Positions 1 to 11,685 of a stretch of DNA of 60,662 nucleotides are shown here, one piece after another (position 1 is the stretch's first letter; each line of letters opens with the position of its first letter). The stretch lies in the NCBI GenBank assembly GCA_944376265.1, contig CALWCD010000005.1:1-60662 (forward strand), given 5' to 3'. Below the pieces are notes generated by a model. That model worked only from the letters and a program-made list of their open reading frames with translations, did not search any database and was not told where the DNA came from. Position numbers and translations under genes: made by a program. Origin of the DNA: an uncultured Clostridia bacterium (lineage in GTDB: Bacteria > Bacillota > Clostridia > Oscillospirales > Acutalibacteraceae).

Positions 1-66
1 AAGTTCAGACAGCCTGTCCTTGGACGGGCTGAGTTGTTGCGCCCTTATGAGGGAAGGTTTTCATAA
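1..66 (+). CDS. C-terminal tail of an unidentified protein (cut by window edge)
   Basis: Frame 1 is open from the first base and ends in TAA at 64-66, encoding about 21 residues ending YEGRFS. A hairpin terminator follows seven bases after the stop, which is what one expects behind a real gene. The piece is too short to assign a family. It could be chance, because a second frame is also open for about 110 bases. Confidence 0.3.
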   Translation, partial: KFRQPVLGRAELLRPYEGRFS

Positions 67-72
67 CAAAAA

Positions 73-118
73 AGAGCGGGACCTGTTTTATCAGATTCCG
101 CTCTGGGTTTGAAAAAAT
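73..118 (+). terminator. Intrinsic terminator after the first partial gene
   Basis: A nine-pair stem (73-81 with 96-104, one G-U pair) is followed by an A/T-rich stretch. It sits directly behind the stop codon at 64-66. Confidence 0.45.
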
Positions 119-135
119 TTTTTTGAAGGGGAAAT

Positions 136-174
136 AAAAAAGCCGGAGTCGAAAAATATACTTTCGATTCCGGC
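136..174 (-). terminator. Intrinsic terminator, minus strand
   Basis: A thirteen-pair stem (142-154 with 162-174, one wobble) is followed on the minus strand by a run of T (A run at 136-141). It would stop transcripts coming from the tRNA side. No gene between it and tRNA-Val was recognised. Confidence 0.5.
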
Positions 175-255
175 CTTTGCCTGGTGCTTATTCGGTTATT
201 TAATGTGTTTACGTGGGTTCGAATCCCTCCAGATGACGGTGGCATCATCCAAAAA

Positions 256-280
256 CGTCACACCGTGACGGCCTTTTTTT
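256..280 (+). terminator. Small intrinsic terminator, plus strand
   Basis: Stem CGTCAC/GTGACG with a three-base loop, followed by GGCC and seven T. Between this and the previous hairpin (175-255) lies a short stretch containing a T-arm-like sequence (GGGTTCGAATCCC), but no complete tRNA can be folded. Confidence 0.45.
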
Positions 281-295
281 GCTCTTCAAAACGTG

Positions 296-323
296 AAAAA
301 ACCCCGGAATTCCGGGGTTTTTT
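296..323. terminator. Bidirectional terminator beside tRNA-Val
   Basis: Perfect symmetrical hairpin AAAAAACCCCGGAA/TTCCGGGGTTTTTT. On the minus strand it lies about 30 bases behind the 3' end of tRNA-Val and probably ends that transcript. Confidence 0.75.
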
Positions 324-353
324 CGGGGTGGCATCATTTTTGTTCGGCCATCT

Positions 354-430
354 TGGTGGGCGCTAACGGACTTGAACCGCTGACCCCCTGCACGTCAAGC
401 AGGTGCTCTAGCCAGCTGAGCTAAGCGCCC
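354..430 (-). tRNA. tRNA-Val (anticodon GAC)
   Basis: Read on the minus strand, this 77-base sequence begins GGGCGCT and ends AGCGCCC-A-CCA, so the acceptor stem is perfect and CCA is encoded. The D-arm (AGCTCAGCTGG), the anticodon loop CTTGACGTG with GAC at its centre, and the T-arm with loop TTCAAGT are all present. The anticodon reads GUC/GUU valine codons. The gene stands alone, with a bidirectional terminator just downstream. Confidence 0.95.
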
Positions 431-568
431 ATTTGTTTTGCTGCCTGATTAGTTTACATGATTCTGCCGAAAAATGCAAGCCCCAATTTGCAAATTCACA
501 AAATTTTTTTGTTTTGCCCCTTGAGATTAATAATTTCTTAAGAAAATCATCGTGTTGTTATTCAATTG

Positions 569-597
569 TTCACAATATGATTAAAGTGTGCTATAAT
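569..597 (+). promoter_or_regulatory. Sigma-A promoter for the GT2 glycosyltransferase
   Basis: TTCACA, a 17-base spacer and TATAAT, with TG one base before the -10 (extended -10). It lies in an A/T-rich stretch between tRNA-Val and the first gene. The leader to the start codon is about 170 bases; nothing else was recognised in it. The remainder of the 345-base gap (431-776) holds no gene. Confidence 0.75.
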
Positions 598-776
598 TGG
601 AACCACTCAATAGGCAGTGGGGAAAAAAGAAGGCTTTTTTTGGCAGATCACAGCCCTGTCCCCGCTTTTGGATCTTCGGTCTGCTCAGCGGTTTTGGGAG
701 ACGGTTTGCCGTTTGTAGGCCCATAGGAAAGGAAAAGTTCTTTGTCTGCTTTTTCCGGCAGGGAGAGGAGAGATTT

Positions 777-2072
777 ATGGAAACCTTATCGACGATCAAC
801 TTCCTGATGGCCGCTCTCTTTGCGGCCTGCTACTGCTATCAAGCTGTTTTCGCCGTGGTCCGCTTGCTGAACAAGCGCAGGACCTTTACCGCCCAGAAGC
901 TGTGCCGGTACGCGGTGCTGATCGCCGCGCGGAACGAGAGCTCGGTTATAGCTCAGCTGGTGGAGAGCATTCGGGGGCAGGATTACCCCTCGGATCTGGT
1001 GGATATCTACGTGGTGGCGGACAACTGCACCGACGACACGGCGGCCATCGCCGCGGCCCATGGGGCGCGGGTGTTCCAGCGCCAGAACAAAATGCAGGTG
1101 GGCAAGGGGTACGCTCTGCGGTTCCTCCTGGAGAGGATCGAGGAGACCTATCCTCAGGAGCGGTACGACGGCTTCTTTGTCTTTGACGCCGACAACCTGC
1201 TGGACCCTCACTACATCACCGAAATGAACAAGGTGTTTTCCAACGGCAACCAGGTGGTCACCGGGTATCGGAACACCAAGAACTTTGGGGACAACTGGAT
1301 CACCGCCGGCTATGGCCTGTGGTTTCTGCGGGAGTCCGAGTACTTAAACCAGCCCAGAGACTTCCTGGGCACCAGCTGCAACATTTCCGGCACCGGGTTC
1401 CTCTTTGCCAAGGACCTGCTGGACGAGCTGGGCGGCTGGGACTACTTCCTTCTCACCGAGGATTTGGAATTTACCGCGGACATGGTTTCCCGCGGGAAGA
1501 AGATTGCCTACTGCCACGACGCGGTGTTCTATGACGAGCAGCCTCAGAGCTTCAAGCAGTCTGTCATTCAGCGGTCCCGCTGGGTGAAGGGTTACCTCCA
1601 GGTGGTGGCCAAGCGGGGCGGCAGCATGGCCCGGGCCATGATCAGCGAGGGCAGCTTCTCCTGCTACGACATGCTGATGTGCGCCATTCCCGCGGTGGTC
1701 ATTACGGTGGCAAGCATTGTGCTCAACGGCATCATGCTGGTGGTGGGCATCACGTCCGCCCGTCGGGAAATGGGCGTGTTCTTCATGTCTCTGACCGCGT
1801 CCGCCATCAATTCCTATGCCACCATGTATCTGATGGGCATTCTCACCCTGATTACCGAGTGGAAGCGGATCCGCTGTTCCCGGGCCAAGAAGATTGCCTA
1901 CTCCTTCACCTTCCCCTTCTTTGTGTTCAGCTTTGGTCTGGCCATGCTGATGGCGGTGTTTGGAAACATCGAATGGAAGCCCATCAAGCATTCCGTGGCG
2001 CTGTCCATTGGCGATATGGGCAGTGTTTCCCCACAGGAGCTGGGCAAGTTCCGTAAAAACAGAAAACTTTGA
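777..2072 (+). CDS. Membrane-bound family 2 glycosyltransferase
   Basis: This 431-residue protein adds sugars from a nucleotide-sugar donor, probably to a membrane or cell-surface acceptor. Residues 1-30 form a transmembrane helix. The GT-A domain follows, with the donor-binding aspartates in FDAD (136-139), the catalytic-base region TED (227-229) and the processive-type QRSRW motif (265-269). The C-terminal 150 residues contain four or more hydrophobic helices. This is the layout of cellulose-synthase or poly-GlcNAc-synthase relatives; the sugar cannot be told. The ATG at 777 follows GGGAGAGGAGAG. Upstream codons in the same frame lack a ribosome site. The gene is a single unit with its own extended -10 promoter. 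Confidence 0.85.
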   Translation: METLSTINFLMAALFAACYCYQAVFAVVRLLNKRRTFTAQKLCRYAVLIAARNESSVIAQLVESIRGQDYPSDLVDIYVVADNCTDDTAAIAAAHGARVFQRQNKMQVGKGYALRFLLERIEETYPQERYDGFFVFDADNLLDPHYITEMNKVFSNGNQVVTGYRNTKNFGDNWITAGYGLWFLRESEYLNQPRDFLGTSCNISGTGFLFAKDLLDELGGWDYFLLTEDLEFTADMVSRGKKIAYCHDAVFYDEQPQSFKQSVIQRSRWVKGYLQVVAKRGGSMARAMISEGSFSCYDMLMCAIPAVVITVASIVLNGIMLVVGITSARREMGVFFMSLTASAINSYATMYLMGILTLITEWKRIRCSRAKKIAYSFTFPFFVFSFGLAMLMAVFGNIEWKPIKHSVALSIGDMGSVSPQELGKFRKNRKL

Positions 2073-2088
2073 TTTAACGCTTTATAAA

Positions 2089-2129
2089 CTTGGCCCCTTG
2101 TGTTACAATGGTACACGCAAGGGGCCAAG
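2089..2129. other. Long intergenic hairpin after the GT2 gene
   Basis: Perfect 12-base inverted repeat (2089-2100 with 2118-2129) 16 bases behind the GT2 stop. There is no U-run, so it is a stabilising or processing hairpin, or a weak terminator. Confidence 0.5.
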
Positions 2130-2137
2130 CTGCGCCC

Positions 2138-2444
2138 GCCAGGCTGAGCCTGGACGCAAGCCGCGCACCGGGGTTTCACCCCAGGGACGGAGCGGGGAAG
2201 AAACCCTCGCCGCCCGCGGTTATGGCTGGGGGGAAAGTCCTTCCCAAGCCGCCAGGCTGAGCCTGGACGCAAGTCGCGCACCGGGGTTTCACCCCGGGGA
2301 CGGAGCGGGGAAGAAACCCTCGCCGCCCGCGGTTATGGCTGGGGGGAAAGTCCTTCCCAAGCCGCCAGGCTGAGCCTGGACGCAAGCCGCGCACCGGGGT
2401 TTCACCCCGGGAACGGAGCGGGAAAGAAACCCTCGCCGCCCGCG
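2138..2444. repeat. 113-bp tandem repeat, about 2.7 copies
   Basis: Copies begin at 2138, 2251 and 2364; the third is cut after about 81 bases. They are nearly identical and very GC-rich. Each unit holds a palindrome CCAGGCTGAGCCTGG, a second hairpin around CCGGGG-TTTC-CCCC and, in full copies, a third around GGGAA-AGTCC-TTCCC. The period is not a multiple of three, and no frame is favoured, so it is not coding. It fills most of the 477-base gap before purL. Confidence 0.85.
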
Positions 2445-2549
2445 TTTTTTTGGTCCCAGGAATGGGGAATGTTTTAGAATGACTGCTTTGGGGCAGTTTC
2501 ATCAAAGGAAACTCTTTGCCCAGCTTCCCGCTGGAGAAAGGATGAAGTC

Positions 2550-5500
2550 ATGGTAACACGGGTATTTGTAGAGAAGAAAAAAGGGTTCGACATCGAGGCC
2601 CAGCACATGCTTGCGGACCTGAAAGGCAACCTGGGGATCGGCGGGCTGGAAGAGGTCCGCATTCTGAACCGTTACGACGTGTCCGGCCTGAGCCAGGAGC
2701 AGTTCCAGGCCGCCGCCCGGACCATCCTTTCCGAGCCCCCCATGGACAGCGTGTATGGGGAGGACTTTGCCCTGCCGGGGGAATACCGGGTGTTTGCCAC
2801 AGAGTACCTGCCCGGCCAGTACGACCAGCGGGCAGACTCCGCCGCTCAGTGCGTGCAGCTGCTCACCCAGGGGGAGCGGCCTGCGGTGCTTTCCGCCAAG
2901 GTCATCGGCCTGAAGGGTGAGATCAGCGACCAGGAGTTTGAGAAGATCCAGGGGTACCTGGTAAACCCGGTGGAATCCCGGGTGGCTTCCATGGAGAAGC
3001 CGGAGACTTTGGAGATGCAGGTGGAAGAGCCTGCGGACGTGGCCCGTGTCACCGGGTTCACCAGCTGGAACGAGGAACAGATGAAAGCCTACTTCGATTC
3101 CATGGGCTTTGCCATGACCCTTTCCGACCTGGCTTTCTGCCGGGACTACTTCCGGGACGAGGAGCACCGGGACCCCTCGGTGACGGAGCTGCGGGTGATC
3201 GACACCTACTGGAGCGACCACTGCCGCCACACCACCTTCCTCACCCGGCTGAACAAGATTGACATCCAGCAGGGCAGGCTGAGCCAGGCGGTGGAGGCGG
3301 CCCTGAAGCATTACCTCTCTCTGCGGGAGGAGCTGTACCAGGGCAAGGACAAGCCCGTGTCCCTGATGGACATGGCCACCATCGGCGGGAAATACCTGCG
3401 GAAAAAGGGCATGGTGCCCGATTTGGACGTGAGCGAGGAGATCAACGCCTGCTCTATCGAGGCCCCGGTGACCATCGACGGCAAGACCGAGACCTGGCTG
3501 ATCCAGTTCAAGAACGAGACCCACAACCATCCCACGGAGATTGAGCCCTTCGGCGGCGCGGCAACCTGCCTGGGCGGCGCCATCCGGGACCCCCTGTCCG
3601 GCCGCGCCTATGTGTATCAGGCCATGCGTGTCACCGGCAGCGGCGACCCCACTGTGCCCTTTGAAAAGACCCTTCACGGCAAGCTGCCTTCCCGGAAGAT
3701 CACCACCGGCGCTGCGGCAGGCTATTCCTCCTACGGCAACCAGATCGGCCTTGCCACCGGCCAGGTCACCGAGCTGTACGACCCCGGATACGTGGCCAAG
3801 CGCATGGAGATCGGCGCGGTGATCGGCGCCTCTCCCAAGGCCAACGTGAAGCGGGAAGAGCCCGTTCCCGGGGACGTGATTGTCCTGCTGGGGGGCGCTA
3901 CCGGCCGTGACGGCATTGGCGGCGCCACCGGTTCCAGCAAGGCCCACACGGAGAAGTCCGTGGAGGTGTGCGGCGCCGAGGTGCAGAAGGGCAACCCGCC
4001 CACCGAGCGCAAGATCCAGCGCCTGTTCCGGGACGCTTCTGTTGCCCGGCTTATCAAGCGGTGCAACGACTTCGGCGCCGGCGGCGTGTGCGTGGCTATC
4101 GGCGAGCTGGCTCCCGGTTTGAAAATCGACCTGAATAAAGTCCCCAAGAAGTACGAGGGCCTGGACGGCACCGAGCTGGCCATCTCCGAGTCTCAGGAGC
4201 GCATGGCCGTGGTGCTGGACCCCAAGGACGTGGAGGAATTTTGCAAAAAGGCTGCCAATGAGAACCTGGACGCCCAGGTGGTGGCCGTGGTCACCCAAGA
4301 GCCCCGGCTGCGGATGGAGTGGCGGGGCGACCAGGTGGTGGACCTGTCCCGGGCCTTCCTGGACACCAACGGCGTCACCCAGAACGCGGAGGCGGAGATC
4401 TCCGCTCCCCAGGGCTGCGACTACCGGAAGTCCGTGCCGGAAGCCCTTTCCGGAAAAGAGGGTACGGAGGCTTTGAAGGCCAACATGGCCCGGCTGGAGG
4501 TCTGCTGCCAGAAGGGCCTGTCCGAGCGGTTCGACTCCAGCATCGGCGCGGCCACGGTATTGATGCCCTTTGCCGGCAAGTACCAGCTCACCCCGGAAGA
4601 GGCCATGGTGGCCAAGATCCCCCTGGAGCATGGGGAGACCGACGACGCCACTGCCATGAGCTACGGCTACATCCCCGGTGTGGCCCGGTATTCTCCCTTT
4701 ATGGGCGCCGCCTACGCCGTGGTGGAGAGCCTTTCCAAGCTGGCCGCTGTGGGGGCCGACCCCCTGAAGGCCCGGCTCACCTTCCAGGAATACTTCGAGC
4801 GGCTCCACGACGTTCCCACCCGCTGGGGCAAGCCTGCCGCCGCCCTGCTGGGGGCTTTGGAGGCCCAGCTGGGCATGGGGTTGCCCGCCATTGGCGGCAA
4901 GGACAGCATGTCCGGTTCCTTTGAGCACCTGGACGTGCCGCCCACCCTGGTGAGCTTTGCCGTGTCCATGACGAAAGCCAGCAAGACCATTTCCGCCAGC
5001 GTGAAGGAGCCCGGCTCCACCCTGGTGCTGCTGCCCATTCCTGAGACGGAGGAGGGCATGCCCCACTGGGAGGCCCTGAAGGCCTACTATCGGGCTGTGC
5101 TCACCCATATGGAACTGGGAGACATTGTCTCCGCCGGCGTAGTCCGGGAGGGCGGCGCTGCCGCCGCTGTGCTGCGCATGTGCTTTGGCAGCAAGACCGG
5201 CTTCCGGTTCGCCGAGGGCCTGTCCCAGGAGACTCTCTACGCACCCCAGGAGGGCGCTTTGGTGGTGGAGCTTTCCAGCGAGGCGGACCTGTCTGCCGAC
5301 CCCGCTCTGGCCCCTGTGGTGCTGGGCCACACCACCAGCAAGGAGGACGTGAAGCTGGACGGCGAGAAGATCTCCCTGGACGAGCTTATCGCCGCCTGGA
5401 TGGGAACCCTGGAGAAGATCTTCCCCAACCTGGCCGAGACCGTGCCCGTGGCCGCCGATGTGCCTCTGTGCACCCAGCGTGAGGGCAAGGCCCCTGCCAT

Positions 5501-6308
5501 TAAGGTGGCCCGTCCCCGGGTGTTCATCCCCGCGTTCCCCGGCACCAACTGCGAAGTGGACTCTGCCCGCGCCTTTGAGAAGGCCGGCGCCGAGACCGAG
5601 ATCCTGGTGGTGAAGAACCTGTCACCCAAGGATATTGAGGAGACTATTGACCGGATGGAGAAGGCCATCCGCCGTGCTCAGATCATCATGATCCCCGGCG
5701 GCTTCTCCGGCGGCGACGAGCCGGAGGGCTCTGGCAAGTTCATCGCCACCACCTTCCGCAATCCCAAGATTGCCCAGGCGGTCACCGATCTGCTGGAGAC
5801 CCGGGACGGCCTGATGCTGGGCATCTGCAACGGCTTCCAGGCGCTGATCAAGCTGGGCCTGGTGCCCTACGGTAAGATCACCGAGCCTCGTGAGGACGAT
5901 CCCACCCTCACCTTCAACACCCTGGGCCGCCATGTCAGCCGCATGGTGTACACCCGGATCACCAGCGTCAAGTCCCCCTGGATGGCGGGCGTCCACGCCG
6001 GCGACATTCACGCGGTGCCTGTGTCCCACGGCGAAGGCCGGTTCGTGGCCGACGAAAAAGCTTTGAAGAAGCTGATCGAGAACGGCCAGATCGCCACCCA
6101 GTATGTGGACCCCGAAGGCACGGTCAGCGGCGACATCCTGTGGAACCCCAACGGCTCTGTGTGCGCCATTGAGGGCATCACCAGCCCCGACGGCAGGGTG
6201 CTGGGCAAGATGGGCCACTCCGAGCGCAAGGGCGTGAACCTGTATAAAAACGCCCCCGGCGAGAAGGACCAGCAGCTGTTTGAAAGCGGCGTGAAGTATT
6301 TTAAATAA
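2550..6308 (+). CDS. purL: Phosphoribosylformylglycinamidine synthase, single-chain
   Basis: This cytoplasmic enzyme converts FGAR, glutamine and ATP to FGAM, the fourth step of purine synthesis. The 1252-residue chain carries every domain: an N-terminal PurS-like part, two AIRS-type ATP-binding halves (a His-rich stretch DHCRHTTF near residue 225 and glycine-rich loops such as GGATGRDGIGG near 450), and a C-terminal class I glutamine amidotransferase. The nucleophile is C1093 in GICNGFQ; the triad partners are H1223 and E1225 in MGHSER. Length and order fit the clostridial long form, not the PurSQL complex of Bacillus. The ATG follows GGAGAAAGGATG. No other pur gene is nearby, and no purine riboswitch was seen upstream. 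Confidence 0.96.
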   Translation: MVTRVFVEKKKGFDIEAQHMLADLKGNLGIGGLEEVRILNRYDVSGLSQEQFQAAARTILSEPPMDSVYGEDFALPGEYRVFATEYLPGQYDQRADSAAQCVQLLTQGERPAVLSAKVIGLKGEISDQEFEKIQGYLVNPVESRVASMEKPETLEMQVEEPADVARVTGFTSWNEEQMKAYFDSMGFAMTLSDLAFCRDYFRDEEHRDPSVTELRVIDTYWSDHCRHTTFLTRLNKIDIQQGRLSQAVEAALKHYLSLREELYQGKDKPVSLMDMATIGGKYLRKKGMVPDLDVSEEINACSIEAPVTIDGKTETWLIQFKNETHNHPTEIEPFGGAATCLGGAIRDPLSGRAYVYQAMRVTGSGDPTVPFEKTLHGKLPSRKITTGAAAGYSSYGNQIGLATGQVTELYDPGYVAKRMEIGAVIGASPKANVKREEPVPGDVIVLLGGATGRDGIGGATGSSKAHTEKSVEVCGAEVQKGNPPTERKIQRLFRDASVARLIKRCNDFGAGGVCVAIGELAPGLKIDLNKVPKKYEGLDGTELAISESQERMAVVLDPKDVEEFCKKAANENLDAQVVAVVTQEPRLRMEWRGDQVVDLSRAFLDTNGVTQNAEAEISAPQGCDYRKSVPEALSGKEGTEALKANMARLEVCCQKGLSERFDSSIGAATVLMPFAGKYQLTPEEAMVAKIPLEHGETDDATAMSYGYIPGVARYSPFMGAAYAVVESLSKLAAVGADPLKARLTFQEYFERLHDVPTRWGKPAAALLGALEAQLGMGLPAIGGKDSMSGSFEHLDVPPTLVSFAVSMTKASKTISASVKEPGSTLVLLPIPETEEGMPHWEALKAYYRAVLTHMELGDIVSAGVVREGGAAAAVLRMCFGSKTGFRFAEGLSQETLYAPQEGALVVELSSEADLSADPALAPVVLGHTTSKEDVKLDGEKISLDELIAAWMGTLEKIFPNLAETVPVAADVPLCTQREGKAPAIKVARPRVFIPAFPGTNCEVDSARAFEKAGAETEILVVKNLSPKDIEETIDRMEKAIRRAQIIMIPGGFSGGDEPEGSGKFIATTFRNPKIAQAVTDLLETRDGLMLGICNGFQALIKLGLVPYGKITEPREDDPTLTFNTLGRHVSRMVYTRITSVKSPWMAGVHAGDIHAVPVSHGEGRFVADEKALKKLIENGQIATQYVDPEGTVSGDILWNPNGSVCAIEGITSPDGRVLGKMGHSERKGVNLYKNAPGEKDQQLFESGVKYFK

Positions 6309-6361
6309 TTTCCGGGAAGCGGCTAAAACGCTTTTCCCAAAATGGATAGCAGAAACAGACA

Positions 6362-6409
6362 GCGTCCCCGACGGAGTGTCCCTCGGGGACGCGTTCCTGC
6401 CGGAGCAGG
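6362..6409 (+). other. Paired hairpins in the alr leader
   Basis: A perfect ten-pair stem (6362-6371 with 6383-6392) is followed by CCTGC-CGGA-GCAGG (6396-6409), ending about 20 bases before the alr ribosome site. A weaker hairpin at 6314-6338 lies just behind purL. None has a U-run. They may separate purL and alr messages or fold the leader. Confidence 0.4.
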
Positions 6410-6441
6410 AGAGAAACACATCGCCCAGGAGGTGAGCTTGT

Positions 6442-7635
6442 GTGAAAGAAATTTTAAGACGTACCTGGGCGGAGATCGACTTGGACGCTCTGGCCCGTGA
6501 TTTTCAAGCGGTGCGCCAGGCCGCCAACCCCCAAGCCAAAGTGTGCTGTGTGGTGAAGGCGGACGCCTACGGCCATGGGGCCGTGCGCATGGCTCAGGAG
6601 TTTGAGTCTCTGGGGGCGGACTGGTTTGCCGTGTCCAACCTGGAGGAGGCCTTGCAGCTGCGGCTGGCGGGGCTGAATCAGCCCATTCTGGTGCTGGGCT
6701 ACACCCCGCCGGAAGAGGCGGCCGCACTTTCCAAACACAACATTTCCCAGTGCCTGTACAGCCTGGACTACGCCCGGGAGCTGTCCCACTGCGCGGTGGA
6801 AGCCGGGGTCACGGTGAAAGTCCATGTGAAGATCGACACGGGCATGAGCCGTCTGGGTTTCTACTACCAGGACATCAGCCGGGACGAGGCCACGGTGCAG
6901 GAGGTGAAAACCGCCTGCACCCTGCCGGGGCTGTACCCCGAGGGGATCTTTACCCATTTCGCCGTGTCCGACGAGGGAAAGGAGGGGGACTCCTTCACCA
7001 TGCGCCAGTTCGGCTGCTTCAAGGAGATGATCGAGTCCCTGCTGCGGGAGGGTGTTTCCTTTGAGGTGCGCCACTGCGCCAACTCCGCCGCCGTGTTCGA
7101 CTACCCCCTGTCCCATTTGGACATGGTCCGGGCGGGGATTGTCATCTACGGGCTGTACCCCTCCGGGGCCTTGCGGAACCGGCCCCAGCTTTCTCCGGTG
7201 CTCTCCCTGCGGTCGGTGGTGTCCCACGTGAAGACTGTGAAGCCGGGGGCCACCGTCAGCTATGGCCGGGTGTTCACCGCAGACCGGGAGATGAAAGTGG
7301 CCACCGTTCCCGTGGGCTATGCCGACGGCTATCCCCGCATTTTGTCCACCCAGGGGGCCCAGGTGCTCATTGGCGGAAAGCGCTGTCCCATTCTGGGAAG
7401 AATCTGCATGGACCAGCTGATGGCGGACGTGACCGCGCTCCCCCAGGTCCAGGTGGGAGACCTGGTCACCCTTATCGGCCGGGACGGGGAAGAGGAGATC
7501 ACCGCCGACGAGCTGGCCGCTTTGGAGGGCAGCATCAACTACGAGGTGGTCTGCGGCCTGTCCAAGCGGGTGCCCCGGGTGTACCTGAAGAACGGCAAAG
7601 TGGACAGCATCTACAACGCCCTGCTGGGCGACTGA
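6442..7635 (+). CDS. alr: Alanine racemase
   Basis: PLP enzyme of the cytoplasm that interconverts L- and D-alanine for peptidoglycan. The 397-residue length is typical. The PLP lysine is K39 in VVKADAYGHG, and the second catalytic base is Y274 in VSYGRVF. The C-terminal beta domain contains the conserved GRICMDQ stretch. Translation starts at GTG, eight bases after AGGAGGTG; no in-frame ATG is nearby. It lies 133 bases behind purL on the same strand, with hairpins between, and ends at a strong bidirectional terminator. Confidence 0.95.
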   Translation: MKEILRRTWAEIDLDALARDFQAVRQAANPQAKVCCVVKADAYGHGAVRMAQEFESLGADWFAVSNLEEALQLRLAGLNQPILVLGYTPPEEAAALSKHNISQCLYSLDYARELSHCAVEAGVTVKVHVKIDTGMSRLGFYYQDISRDEATVQEVKTACTLPGLYPEGIFTHFAVSDEGKEGDSFTMRQFGCFKEMIESLLREGVSFEVRHCANSAAVFDYPLSHLDMVRAGIVIYGLYPSGALRNRPQLSPVLSLRSVVSHVKTVKPGATVSYGRVFTADREMKVATVPVGYADGYPRILSTQGAQVLIGGKRCPILGRICMDQLMADVTALPQVQVGDLVTLIGRDGEEEITADELAALEGSINYEVVCGLSKRVPRVYLKNGKVDSIYNALLGD

Positions 7636-7653
7636 CCTGATTGCAGCAGGAAA

Positions 7654-7688
7654 AGGTCCCTTCCAAAATGGAGGGGACCTTTTTGTTT
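7654..7688. terminator. Bidirectional terminator between alr and yhfC-type gene
   Basis: Stem AGGTCCC/GGGACCT with inner pairing TTCC/GGA, then TTTTTG on the plus strand. It sits between two convergent genes and can serve both. Confidence 0.8.
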
Positions 7689-7696
7689 GGGGAACG

Positions 7697-8506
7697 TCAA
7701 ATGTTCTGTGGGGTCGGGAACCATTTCCGGCTTTTCCAGAAAAGGAACCCGCAGCCCAGTGCCAGGAGGAACAAGAGCCCCTCCATGGGCCACACGTCCA
7801 GAGGCAGCAGAGCCACGCAGTTGAACAGAGTGTGGCAGAGGATGGCCGCCGGGTAGAGCAGCCACCGCTTGGCAGTGACCGCCAGGAACACCAGCCCGGT
7901 GGCAAACAGGTGGAAGAGAATGGCCGACACCCGCTCCAGAATCCCCGCCAGAATCAGGGAAGGGGTCACTGCGGCAAACTGGGCCATCACCAGGTCCAGC
8001 TGGTCCTGGGGCAGCAGGGTGGAAAGGCTGTCCTCCCCGAAACCCAGAAGCAGGCAGAAAATCAGGTTGTTCACGTGGGACAGGCCCACCAACAGCATGG
8101 TTTCACAGAAGGCGTGGCCCAGCCCGAAGGAGAGGGCGCCTTTCCAGGTGCGGTGTCCCGGCCTGGGGGGCCCGCCGGGATAGGCGGGCTTCCGGGGACC
8201 CAAAAGGCACACGCCTCCCAGCCGGGCGGACTCCTCAAACAGCCCGGCGGTGAAGGCCAGCACCAGCCCCAGCAGTGCCGGGGAGGAGGCGGCGAATGTC
8301 TGGTACCACTCCTGTGCGGCGCACCACTGGAGCAGGGGAATCCGCAGGATCACCTGGGAGAGGAAAAAGGAGGCAAAGCCCAGGCCCAAAGGCAGCAGGG
8401 CAATCTTTTTGGCGGCGCCCAGCACGATGAGCACCACCACAGGGAGAATCAGCGTGCACACCAGGGCCAGAACGAACATCCACACCACGGCAGGGGAAAT
8501 ATCCAT
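7697..8506 (-). CDS. YhfC-family intramembrane glutamic protease-like protein
   Basis: A 269-residue integral membrane protein with about seven hydrophobic helices. It has the hallmarks of the YhfC family (formerly DUF2324), which is related to the CPBP/glutamic intramembrane peptidases: FEESAR near residue 91, GLGHAFCE near residue 128, and a late LCHTLFNC motif near 230. The substrate is unknown. It begins 16 bases after the lacZ stop, behind AAAGGGGGG, so it is probably co-transcribed with lacZ. Family membership is clear; proteolytic activity is inferred. Confidence 0.75.
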   Translation of the reverse strand: MDISPAVVWMFVLALVCTLILPVVVLIVLGAAKKIALLPLGLGFASFFLSQVILRIPLLQWCAAQEWYQTFAASSPALLGLVLAFTAGLFEESARLGGVCLLGPRKPAYPGGPPRPGHRTWKGALSFGLGHAFCETMLLVGLSHVNNLIFCLLLGFGEDSLSTLLPQDQLDLVMAQFAAVTPSLILAGILERVSAILFHLFATGLVFLAVTAKRWLLYPAAILCHTLFNCVALLPLDVWPMEGLLFLLALGCGFLFWKSRKWFPTPQNI

Positions 8507-8522
8507 AGCGCGCTGCCCCCCT

Positions 8523-11534
<3,012 letters not shown>

Positions 11535-11537
11535 TTA

Positions 11538-11564
11538 CCCCGGAAACATTTGCTTTTTCCGGGG
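11538..11564 (-). promoter_or_regulatory. Inverted repeat in the lacZ leader (possible operator)
   Basis: CCCCGGAAA and TTTCCGGGG form a perfect nine-pair inverted repeat with a nine-base spacer. It begins at the transcription start expected from the weak promoter just upstream and ends about 24 bases before the lacZ start. It could be a repressor site or a leader hairpin. Confidence 0.45.
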
Positions 11565-11570
11565 AGAAAC

Positions 11571-11598
11571 GGTATACTTTTATAACCGTAGCTTACAA
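11571..11598 (-). promoter_or_regulatory. Possible lacZ promoter
   Basis: On the minus strand TTGTAA, a 16-base spacer and TATACC. The match to consensus is moderate. It is placed correctly for lacZ and for the inverted repeat next to it. Confidence 0.4.
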
Positions 11599-11685
11599 TG
11601 ATTTTTCTACCCCGTCAATGATTTTTTTGCGGGGAAACAAACCCTTGGGGCGGCGCTGCCGCACCCTTTGGAAAGGAGTGGTTTC

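Noticed and set aside
1-66. 3' end of a structural RNA (6S, RNase P or tmRNA)
   Set aside because: No conserved 3' motif of these RNAs could be matched; a protein tail ending before a terminator fits better.
177-255. T-arm-like sequence GGGTTCGAATCCC on the plus strand, possible tRNA or att remnant
   Set aside because: No D-arm, anticodon arm or matching acceptor stem can be folded around it, and CCA is not in place. It may be a tRNA relic, but evidence is too thin.
2138-2444. CRISPR-like array
   Set aside because: Units are 113 bases with no short repeat/unique spacer pattern, and no cas gene is present.
2445-2549. Purine riboswitch before purL
   Set aside because: A hairpin at 2491-2521 is present, but the conserved purine aptamer core is not seen.
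2502-5330. 942-codon open frame antisense to purL, and similar long antisense frames opposite lacZ, the GT-C gene, typA and others
   Set aside because: They mirror real genes, have no ribosome sites or family motifs, and come from high GC content with third-position G/C bias.
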